Assembly (NCBI GenBank): GCA_010279815.1
Contig: QEOQ01000316.1
Span: 984,883-1,048,882, forward strand
Reading direction: 5' to 3'
Source of the DNA: Brachionus plicatilis
Lineage: Eukaryota > Rotifera > Eurotatoria > Ploima > Brachionidae
Length of the DNA stretch: 64,000 nucleotides
How positions within the stretch are numbered: the first letter of the stretch is position 1; each line of letters starts with the position of its first letter. Both the position numbers and the translations under genes were made by a program. Positions 54,301-64,000 of the stretch are shown one piece after another. Below the pieces are notes generated by a model. The model saw nothing but the letters and a program-made list of their open reading frames with translations, was not told the origin of the DNA and made no database searches.

Positions 54301-57300
54301 CAGGCCCATCTGGTCTTCAGACAGGACAATCAGTCAAACCAGATTTGACTAATTTGATCAGTGTAGGTCTAATCGGTGCATTGAATAATAATGGTCACTC
54401 GAATACTGGTGCTTTGGCCACTAATCTGTTCAGTATCTCAGCTGAAGAATCAAATTTTAACAAGCGTTTGCTAAGCCGATACGGCTGTTATTTAATTGTT
54501 AGTACAATAAAACCCAACGAAATTGCATTGGAACATACGGAAACTTTTGGCAAAATTGTGAGCATGGTTTTAGAATGGTTCCATTTAGTTTGCTACATGC
54601 CTAGTGACACTAGTGGTGAATTGATATCTAAAATTCGCACACAGTACATTCTACCTTGGATCAAAACTGTAATAGAAAATCATTTTGAACTAGTGGTTTC
54701 GTGCTTGCTTCCATTTCAGCCAGATTTTGCCAAAATAGGCGGTGTTTGGTAATTTTAAAGCTCAACTTATGACTTATGATTTTATTTTTGTCTCTAAAAG
54801 GGAATCTAAATCGAATAGAGCTACACAAATAAAGGAGGAATTCTCAAAATTTTGTGATCTTATTCCCTATGAAATAGTTACCTTTGAAGTAAATTGAATT
54901 AAATATTTAAATTTTACAAAAAATTAAAAAAAAAAACATCTTCGATGATACATCAAAAATAATTAAAGTTGAAATAATTCATATCAATTGTTACACTTTC
55001 TGAATGATATAACTTTATTTTTATCTTTAAAAAATGTAATTTTTTTTAAATGTTTTGTATTAAAAAAAACACTGAAAAGCTTGGTGCTTCTAATGGTAAA
55101 GTCAGATTATTTAAAAATAAACAAAAGATTTATTGAAAAATTTTTATTTTAAAAAAATCCATTTCAGTTCTTCAATTTTGTTCACTGATTTTCCAGGCTC
55201 TTCTTCTTACAAAATTTACTATCATCATTGCTGCTGATTCATTAGAGCCTCATAATTTTTTAATTAGTTACAGTAGCAAAATTTCAAAATTTTTTTAAAA
55301 AGTTTTAAAAACAAAGAAATTTAGAGTAAGACATATCATTTTGAAGAGCATTCAATTAAGAAATAATATGATGGCAACTTTAAGGATCTTACCATTTGTA
55401 AAACGCTAAATTGTATGACATTTTAATATTTGCAAAGAATGGTTAAACTTTATTTGGTTATTTAATTAAATTGAGCCTTATAGGCAAGATTATAAATTAA
55501 ACTAATAAAAAATAGATCTATCATACAGCTAATTATACAATTAGATAAGAATAAAAAAAATAAAAAAATTCAATAAAATTTATTTATAGAAAACAACTAA
55601 AAAATAGTTAAAAGTAGTGTAATTCTAATTATTTATACTTTATGTTTTTATGGTGTACTCTCGAAAAGACGGTTGACAATGTTTTTTTTTTGTTAAATTT
55701 TTGCATAGATATGGGACTATTCAATGCCCTATTGGATTGAAACAATTATTAATGATGTACCTGAAAAATATTTGAACGACTTGAAAAACATTTTTATGTA
55801 ACATTTTCCATTTTTTTGCTAATAAAATAAAATAAAATTTTTGTGTGCAGAAAGGTGTTTGATCCAGACAGCTTTACATTTACGCCAGAATTAATGTACA
55901 GATTTATAAGCGAACGCTTTGATGGAACATCATCGAACATCCAAGAGCAAGCGCTTTCGTGGCTACAGTTGTTGTGCGAGCTAGAGGTTATTCTGCCGCC
56001 AAATTTACTAATAAGCATGTTTCACACGGGCTTGAACTCGCTGCAAAAACTAGAAGCTAGAGCAATGCGAAGACGCGAAGCCCTAATGTCTTCCAACATG
56101 GAAAGTGACCAGTTCAACGAAAATTTACTCAACAACAGCGCATTTTTTGCTGTTTTCGACACATACGAGGCCTACCGGGTCTATCGGAATCAATTGATGC
56201 TTCAGCAAATAACTGGACAAGAATTGGCCATGCTGCTCAAAGAAGAAGAGGAAGACTTTATCATAAACAACTCGGAATTAAACATCAACTGTTGCATTAT
56301 GATGCTGGACATGATCCTTAAGCAGTTCGAATTACAAAAGTACTCAACTCATTTGGGCTTTTTTAATCCCGTGTCCAAAGAACTGTTGAGTCTAATGAGC
56401 AAACATTTAATTTTGCCATGGGTCAAAAAACATAAATGCAAGCAACAATACGGATTTTTAAGTGCCGAGTCTCTGTCGGTTCCGTCACAAAATCCGTGCC
56501 AATTTTGTGAAGAATATGTGTTCTGGTTCTCGTTTGCCAAGGAAATTCTAGTCCACATATCTCCCAAAAACGAAATCGAACTAAACGAAATCAATTTCTT
56601 TCACCTTTTGGAAACAATCAGTGCTTACAAGAGCTTTCCGATGGAAGACGAACTTAAGCCAAACAGTTTGACATCAACACCAAAAAAGTCCGAGTCCAAA
56701 ACGGACCCTGAAGTTGGCATATGGGTTACTTCGTACGGAGTGTACTATTTTAAATTTGCACAACTTTCTGCTCATTTGCAAATTTTGCACTCAATGCTTA
56801 AAGAACTGTTTCGAGTGCCGGACGTAGATGCGTTCTACAACCTGCTGGTTTGCCTCAAAATGTTGATTATTCATGGTGAGTGCTTTGAGCTCGCTTACAA
56901 AGAACAAAAAGGATTTTTGATCTATTGCTTGGAGAAACTGTTGATACCAAATTTGTGGAGATTGTTCAATGCAGACTATTGTCATTTAAATGACATAGCT
57001 GTTCCTTTGCTCGTCTACTCGCTTGCCTACGAGCCTGGACGCAACACATTCTGGACTCTGGTCGAACGTGACTTCAAGGACTCAAATTGGAAGATTCGGC
57101 TCCAAGCTGGTAAACAAAAAAATTTTTTTTCATTTTTTTTCATTTTTTTATTTTTATTTTCTTTAAATTAAAAATAAATAAAAAAAATTAAAAAAAAATT
57201 TTTTAAGTCACAAAGAGCATTGCCATTGCCCAAAATTTAAAGCCTAAACAAATAAAGTCAAATTGTAATATATACTCCAGTTTGTGTTTTCTATTCGGTA

Positions 57301-60300
57301 ATTTGATAAACAGCATCAATGATATTGATCCGATTGTGTCACAAAAATCCATAACAATGATCGAAACGCTTGGAGAGCAAGCAGCTAAATCGATTCTGGC
57401 TTGTTTAGAGCTTCAATTTGACTCGGTCATTCAAGATAGACCATTGATTTTAAAAATTGTGTCCAAATTTTATTCCTGCTTTGCAAATTCGGCAAAAAAT
57501 CAGCCAATTTTGACGTGGGAATTTTTCATGAGCCGATTCAATATTCTATTCATCGAACAGCAGTTAAGCCAAGAATCAGCGTCACCAGTTGACATATCGG
57601 GACAAGCAAACAATAGCAATAACTTTCAAAGAAGGGTTACCATCGCCAAATTTGCTCTAAAGAGATCCGATTTTGTCAAGTCAATTACAAATGATATTAA
57701 TAATATTCAATTGTCATTTATTAATTTAAATGATCGCTTAAGTAATGGAAATAAAGATGACTTTAAAATTTTATTTTTCTAAATAAATATTCTTTTAGTT
57801 TCAGAGCATTTAACTGAGGACAAAAGTGCCAAAAATGAAGGCTTTTCGTTTAATGAGAAAAAATCTAGAAGCGAAAATTCTGAAAAAGACCACGAAAACT
57901 TGGATAAAGTTGTTCATCACATGCTCATTAGTCTTCTCATGAAGGTAAATATAAGCCTTAAAATTTATTAAAAGTTGTTCAATATAATTTTGTTTCTGTA
58001 TATTTAGGTCTGTTAAAAGATTAAGTTTTTGATTTTAAATTAAAACTAAAGAACTTTTGGCTTTTATAAACAATAATTTTTACGATTTAATTAAATTTTA
58101 AAATTTCAAAACCTGGACTTGGACTTTTGAAAAAATAAAATAAAAAAAAAGTTCAGACTTGGACTGCTTGTGACTTTTAAGCAACTCTGGTTAATACTTA
58201 TAATATTTTACTACAAATAAAATTAAATTAACAACTTTTGCAATTAGAATATGGGCAACAAAAAAATTAATTAGCTATTTTATGATCTACTATTTAATAA
58301 AAATATATTTTCTGCGTGAATAAATTTGCTCCTAGTAAAATTAAAAGTCTAAGTTAAAAAAGATACAAAAAATAAAAGAAACAGTGCCGATTTGACATGT
58401 GGATTTCTGGTAATTTCCTGCCCTGCCATATATCTCTCACTTAACTTTTAATATCTTAATTAAAAAAAATTAGCTGAAAAAAAAGAAATACTTCTCCATT
58501 TTGCACATCATTAGAAGACTTTGACAGTTGATGCAATTAATTTGGTTGAACCATCTTGCATTCACATAACTTATTTTTTAATTTAATTTTAGATAAGAAT
58601 TTATTTAATTGTTTGTCATATTGAAGTCTAAGATTAAGATCAAATGATCAAAATGATAAAATTATAAATTTTTTTAAAAGTAGAGAAATAGTAATTTTTT
58701 CCTAAACAATTGAAAATTTAGTATATAAAATTTTAAATTGTCCCTTTTTATTGAAATTTAATGGGTTTAAATTTTTTAATTGATTTTAATAAAAATTTTT
58801 AAAGAAAAAAATTAATTTTTTTAAAAATTTAAGTTTGTTTAAGTGTAAATTATTGATTGTTTTTGTTAAATAAAGTCGATCATTTTGATGTTAACCATTA
58901 TTAGACATTGCATATTTAGTAATGTTAAGAATTTATTTTTTTCAATAAGCAAAATCATTAGATTAATTAATTTTAAAAAAAATCAAACAATCTTTATTTT
59001 ATGGCCTGTAAATCGCTAATTTGATAGATTTTTAATGCCACTGTGAAATTTCATACAAAACTTCCAATACAAAAATAAAAAAATTATATAACTTTTGTTC
59101 TAAATGTCAAAAACTTGTTCTGTAAATGAAACAAAGTGAAACAACTGTTGTTTCACCTTCTGCAGAAGTCTGCAGAATCTGTGCAAATAAATTCCGCTTT
59201 ATTTTTAATACTTTTAAATAGGGTGCAATTTTGCAGAATTTGCACAGATTCTGCAGACTTCTGCAGAAGGTGAAACAACAGTTGTTTCACTTTGTTTCAT
59301 TTACAGAACAATTTTTTGACTTTTAGACAAAAGTTATAAGATTTTTTAATTTTGTATTGGAAGTTTTGTATGAAATTTCACGATGCCATTTTTAATAAAT
59401 TATGAAATTTTAATAAATTGGCTGTCAATTGGCATCTTGAAGTTTGTGACCAAAAAAATCAGATCAAATAGCATTTTGTGTATAACTTTTGAATGGTATT
59501 TGATTAAATCTCTCTGTAAAATGCTAAATATTAGATGAGGCTCTGCAAAAACTCTGCAATTAAATTGCTCAGTTGAATTAAATAATCAATAAACTATTTT
59601 TAATTAAGTATGGGGTTTATGATGATCAAACGTTGGTTAACGAAGACCGAATAGCTCTAAAGCAGCAGACAATTGTTCTAAAACATTTGTATTCATTAAT
59701 AAAATACAATGTTCAAGATAATATTTTTGTTGTGTCACCCAATGTACTACGCAAAACAACTAATGTTAATGCATTTCTATCTGGTTTAGCTATTTTACTA
59801 GACAAAAACTTTGCTTTGGGAAATACAATTTTGCCAATTGTACTCAAGTTGCTTCGCTATTTGCCTCAACCATCAATTGATGAAAATGTATCGATCCGAG
59901 TAAGTCAAATTCAAGCTGAAAATTCATCGCCAAACTATACAATCGGACTTTTGACTTGTCAAGCCAGACATGCTTGGATAAACACGCTGACCATTATTCT
60001 CTACAAATACCAGTACAACAATGATGCAAACAATTTTCAGCATATTGTTAAACAATTAATCCAAATTGTGATAAATACACTGAAGTTTCAGTTTCATAAA
60101 TGCAGCATAACGAGCTTTGATCCGGTCAATTTGGACTTGTCACCAAAAAAAGTCAAAAATGTATCATCACAAAATTCCACAATGAATACGGCTTATTTGA
60201 ACATAGCCGAAAAAACACCAACTCTGCTCTATTCGTCGAATAGAAATATTAATTTAGAAGACAATTTGTCTGTAAAAAGTTCAGAAAAGTCAAAATTTCA

Positions 60301-63300
60301 AGTTATCGAAAATCGTAAAAAATTATTCAAAATAAAGTAATTTTCTATTTTCTAAATTCAGAGAAATAAATCAAAATTTTGGCATCTCTTCAAAATAGCT
60401 TTTTTTAAAATAGCTTAATTAAATTAGCTAAATTATAATAGCTTAAAAAATAGTTTAGTTTCGCTTTTCACACTTTGAAATAGCTTTTCTAATAAAAAAA
60501 AATAGCTTTAGTAGTTTTTATACAAACACGTTGAAATAGCTAATATAATAAGAAAAAGCTTTTTTTATTATTTCACACATTTCACACAATTTTTATCAGA
60601 CTTGTGCGTAAGTCACTAAGTCAAAGTCAAAGTCAAGTCACGGACTTGACTTAAGATTTTTTTTTTAAAGTTAAGTCATTTGACTTGACTTAAGATTTTT
60701 TTTTTTAAAGTTAAGTCATTTGACTTGACTTGACTTAGAATGACTTGAAATTTTTTTGNNNNNNNNNNNNNNNNNNNNNNNNNNNNNNNNNNNNNNNNNN
60801 NNNNNNNNNNNNNNNNNNNNNNNNNNNNNNNNNNNNNNNNNNNNNNNNNNNNNNNNNNNNNNNNNNNNNNNNNNNNNNNNNNNNNNNNNNNNNNNNNNNN
60901 NNNNNNNNNNNNNNNNNNNNNNNNNNNNNNNNNNNNNNNNNNNNNNNNNNNNNNNNNNNNNNNNNNNNNNNNNNNNNNNNNNNNNNNNNNNNNNNNNATA
61001 AAAATAAAATTAAAGTTAATAAAATGAGATAAAAAAAGAATCAAAATAAAGTAAATAAGCTAAAAAAAATGAAAGTTGAAAAGACATAAATAGGAATAGA
61101 TTGTTACATGTTGCACATGTTTAAATAGTTCAAGTTTCAGGAAAAAAAGAAGAAATAGTAAGGTAGCAATTACACAATTTATAATGGATAATAATCCAGT
61201 CGATGAAATTATCGGTTGATAATACAATGGGTTTTGTAACATTATCTCAATATGATGAGTCAAAGTTCGATGAATTTAATGAAAACTTATCTTTAGTATT
61301 AAAATATGATTAATTTTTTTGACATTTAGCTATTTAGAACAAAAATTTTTCAACAAATAGATATTTTGAATCGTTTATTATATTTTAAGCTATTATGAAA
61401 TAAACAATTAATCAATTAAGCTATTTTAATTAATTTATTTTGATTGATTCTATTTCGATATAGAGCCCAAAATTTTTTTTATTTTAATTTATCATTTTTT
61501 TAAGTATTAGATCAAAGTCCAATTCGTCTGGTCTATCTAATCAGATTGAACAAAAGAATAGAATAAAAGAAAATGAATTTAATGCGTCTCAGACACGAAT
61601 TGATTTGATTGTGATGCAAAAAAATGCCAAAAAAAAAGACTCTAGGACTTATGAGACTATTGTGATGGACGAAAACTCAACAGAAACCAAATGCTCGTTT
61701 GGTTTAAGCAAATTTTTTAATAATAAAAAAACCCACCTGTTCGGGTTAGTAAATAAACATATTTATTAAAATGTTTTGTTTTTTATTTATTTTTTTATTG
61801 AAGTAAAAAATCAAATAAATCCGCTCAAAGTATTCCAATGCTGAACATGGGCGCTGCAAATGGACACAATGCATATAGAATAGGCTCTTCGGTTATGTCA
61901 ACTCATGGCCTACACATGACTAAGCTGAGTCAAGTGGGTAGACGTAGTGCGGTCACTAAATGCAGCATGGACGACGAAAACACAAATGAATCTGAAAGTG
62001 AGACCATGTTTATGAGCAATCATCAGCTCATAATGAATTCAAATGAATTGCTCAATGGCGAGTATGGCCTGTGTTACATTAAATGCACAAGATGTAATCT
62101 GCGTTTGGAGTATTACAATGAGGAATCATTGGGAGGCTTGATTGTTATTTGCTCCACTTTTGTTCACATCGAAAGTGCTCTAGCAGCACCCTTGATTCTT
62201 GATATGCTAAATGCCATAATGAGGTAATTTTTATAAAAATTAAATTTGGCCAACAAAAAAAAAACAAAAATATTTTTATTTAAGAATTGCGGCTAAAAAA
62301 ATGTACTATTGGCAAGCTAACAATAATTTTTATTTACCAGGTAATTATAGCAGTATTGCCAAACAGTTTATCAGATGTCTGCTTCAACATTTAGTCAACA
62401 ACAGAATTTTGTATCAATTATTTCAACTTGATTTTGACGGTAATGAAAAAAAAAAAAAAGAAAAAACAAAAAATAAATAAATTTTTATTTTTTTGATTTG
62501 AATATTTAGATGCTGAGCTTTTAGAAATTTTAGCTGTTTCACTTGGTGATTTTAATGAATTAACATCTGTTGCTGCATTAAAACAAGTTATTAGTGTAAT
62601 TTTATTTTGAAATTTAGAATAAATTTTTGTGAGAATTTTTCTTAATTATTCAAGGATATAAATGTTCAAAAATCGATCAATTTTGATACTTGTATGAGAA
62701 TACTTAACAATGTATCGATTTATATGGAGTATTTAGCACTTGAATCGCATCACACTCAATGGTTAATGGTCATACAAGAATTTGAGACACTCTTCCGCAG
62801 ATTAGAGGCCCAAATGTCAAAGTCAAATGACTACACATGTTTTTTTGTGATCATGAGCTATCTTGTTAAAGTTCCTGGAATCGGTTCAAACAAGACTATA
62901 CTCGAATCGTTTGCTAAACTTCTTAGTTTTGTGCTTCAATTTTCAAAATTTAAATTGGAAAATTTGATTGACATTTGCAGTTTGTCCAATCGAGCATTTG
63001 CCAGAGATAGAGATAAGCTATTTTTACCAAGAGCTATTATCAATGAGCTTGTTCAGAGCATTTCGGTCAAAGTAAAATGCACCGATCGAAATTTACTTCT
63101 TATTCTTCAGGTACAAATTTAAAATTAAACTAAATAAAGTCACATTTTTTTTCAAAATAATTTTCACTAAGCTCGCCGTACTCGATGCCGGTGGCAACAT
63201 TTACAAGTCATCTATCATAGAAGATGAATCAGATTTATATGATCCACATTTTTATGTAAACCAAAAATAAAAGAATTTTTTTTTTTTGTTTATTCAAATT

Positions 63301-64000
63301 TTTTCTTTTAAAAATAAAAAGGTGCCAACAAATGCTGCCGATTGTCTTAAGCAACATTTGAGCGAAATGATTTCGTTCATAGGCGACATTCATTCATTGA
63401 CTAGAATTAAACAAAATCTTCGATCTGAAAAGCATTTACAAACAGATCTTAGCGAAGATACTCTTGGTGCCCAGCTCAAGGGCGGACTAGCCCAATTTTT
63501 AGCTCTTGAATTCACTGAATTGAACAAAAGCAAAGACAAAGACCTGCGCTCTATTCAAAAATACATGCCTTGGCTCAGCAATTTGCCATCTAACGCACAA
63601 CAAGGGTGACCAGACTTTTTTTGTTGTTGATTATTTAAATAAATTTTTTTGACTAAATTTAATTTAATAGAGCCAAGGAATTTGTCGATTGTATAGATCA
63701 TATAAGATTTTTGTCTTGGATTTTGATCGGCTCTTTGACCCATTCGGCACTAACTAGAAACAAGGGCACAGTTATTAGCTACCCAATACCAATTACATGC
63801 GGTAACTATATTGGAGAGCATGTATTTTACATTTTGAATGGCTTTGCTGAGCATTCAAAAACGTCTGCCATTCACATGTCATCGCTCTTTCACTCGTTTA
63901 TCCTTTGTCAGCTATGGACCATGTACTGCGAGCAAATTCACCACGCGTACGACACCGAAAATGACTCTAGCGCCTTGAATTCAATTATGGAATTTTGGAC
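51354..64000 (+). CDS. UNC79: UNC79, auxiliary subunit of the NALCN sodium-leak channel complex (5' part, runs off the right edge)
   Basis: Exons: 51354-51375, 51437-51560, 51612-51946, 52003-52145, 52207-52333, 53651-53871, 53929-54146, 54209-54748, 54801-54888, 55709-55797, 55851-57109, 57208-57741, 57799-57944, 59609-60336, 61511-61744, 61804-62223, 62285-62439, 62510-62595, 62655-63110, 63172-63255, 63322-63605 and 63671 to the edge. All phases agree, giving about 2207 residues so far of the usual 2600 or so. Recognisable blocks include SKIRNLNEYYNN and ADIASTLKYFSETLL at the start, a Cys-rich CxxC segment (exons 6-7: VCNECYRD, LCKECH), VQEQALSWLQLLCELE-type IQEQALSWLQLL, WEFFMSRFNIL and EFVDCIDHIRFLSWILIGSLTHSAL. 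UNC79 pairs with UNC80 to traffic and gate the NALCN channel that sets resting excitability. Exons 14 and 15 flank the assembly gap, but their phases fit; a small missed exon there cannot be excluded. Confidence 0.93.
53128..53530 (-). mobile_element. degenerate LINE reverse-transcriptase C-terminus in UNC79 intron 5 (antisense)
   Basis: Minus-strand pieces read RLKALNIPNLV, KKGDLIKL, KFMHGIELAEK, QRRGHCFKYH and WNSLPNQLVKYPNVKSFKAG in order. These are the conserved C-terminal blocks of CR1/Jockey-type LINE proteins, broken by stops and frameshifts. The element ends in a short ACT-type repeat (TAGTAGTAGTAG on the plus strand near 53132), like the copy at 14700-15500. Confidence 0.8.
58616..59000. 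repeat. truncated copy of a dispersed hAT-like element in UNC79 intron 13
   Basis: ATTGAAGTCTAAGATTAAGATC near 58620 resembles the end of the 39992-40535 element. AAATTATTGATTGTTTTTGTTA followed by CATTTTGATGTTAA and CCATTATTAGACAT (58850-58910) is the inverse of that element's interior. No matching right end was found. Confidence 0.5.
59037..59387. mobile_element. hAT-like hairpin MITE in UNC79 intron 13
   Basis: 351 bp flanked by ATTTTTAAT on both sides (59028-59036, 59388-59396), an 8-9-bp target duplication. The ends GCCACTGTGAAATTTCATAC and, on the minus strand, GGCATCGTGAAATTTCATAC are inverted. Very long, almost perfect arms include CTTCTGCAGAAGTCTGCAGA and GAAACAACTGTTGTTTCACC, giving a strong hairpin. 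No ORF. Confidence 0.85.
59431..59575. mobile_element. half copy of the 42810-43164 MITE family
   Basis: Starts GGCATCTTGAAGTTTGTGAC and follows the left arm of the 42.8-kb element (GAATGGTATTTGATTAAATC, CTCTGCAAAAACTCTGCAATT), then stops about 30 bp before UNC79 exon 14 without an inverted right arm. It is a truncated or solo-arm copy. Confidence 0.7.
60643..60745. repeat. about 40-bp tandem repeat next to the assembly gap
   Basis: GACTTGACTTAAGATTTTTT followed by TTTTAAAGTTAAGTCATTT is repeated at about 60643 and 60682, and a third unit begins at 60722. The repeat is built of AAGTC/GACTT motifs like those at 26.4-26.7 kb and leads straight into the run of N. Confidence 0.75.
60759..60997. 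other. assembly gap (239 N) inside UNC79 intron 14
   Basis: A run of unknown bases between exons 14 and 15. The left flank is a tandem repeat, the likely reason the assembly broke. True length is unknown. Confidence 0.99.

Noticed and set aside
60676..61044. Frames containing long X runs
   Set aside because: Created by translating through the 239-bp run of N.

Overview
The window is nuclear DNA from a small-genome, very AT-rich metazoan. Genes use the standard code (TAA, TAG and TGA all act as stops), and most introns are short (about 50-150 bp) with GT..AG ends. Several proteins are clearly of animal type (UNC79, SMARCAD1, USP30, CLPTM1, peptide-type GPCRs). Base composition and gene style remind me of monogonont rotifers (Brachionus-like), but this is an impression and not a proof. 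No bacterial, viral or organellar segment was seen.

Layout. 1-387: 3' end of a single-pass membrane protein gene. 796-2094 (-): a kinase-fold protein lacking the catalytic Asp, head-to-head (20 bp between start codons) with SMARCAD1 at 2115-8990 (+, 8 exons, 1002 aa). 11564-13693 (+): CLPTM1 (7 exons, 600 aa). 14700-15470: decayed LINE. 16718-18504: long inverted-repeat (foldback) element. 18887-25399 (-): BRR2/SNRNP200 as one uninterrupted, GC-richer 2170-codon frame. 25.8-31.4 kb: gene-poor, holding several small inverted-repeat transposons and a Tc1/mariner relic. 31461-33929: an SLC7 amino-acid transporter (6 exons, 471 aa) bracketed by two identical, oppositely oriented tRNA-Arg(UCU) genes. 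34143-35183 (-): unrecognised 4-exon gene. 38039-39649 and 41600-42659 (+): two related class A GPCR genes. 44474-46390 (+): secreted Thr-rich mucin-like protein. 47788-49086 (-): USP30. 51354 to the right edge (+): UNC79, at least 22 exons, with a 239-bp assembly gap in one intron.

The genes are mostly unrelated housekeeping or neuronal genes and form no operon. The encoded jobs are chromatin remodelling (SMARCAD1), pre-mRNA splicing (BRR2), mitochondrial deubiquitination (USP30), membrane-protein handling (CLPTM1), amino-acid transport (SLC7), neuropeptide sensing (GPCRs) and NALCN channel support (UNC79).

The most notable structure outside the genes is (i) a dense set of short non-autonomous inverted-repeat elements, several with perfect 8-bp target duplications, including a three-deep nest that fills one SMARCAD1 intron; and (ii) a splice-acceptor-like pyrimidine-AG signal within 0-18 nt upstream of most start codons, which suggests spliced-leader trans-splicing. 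Exon coordinates below were built by hand from splice motifs, reading-frame continuity and remembered family similarity; no alignment program was run.
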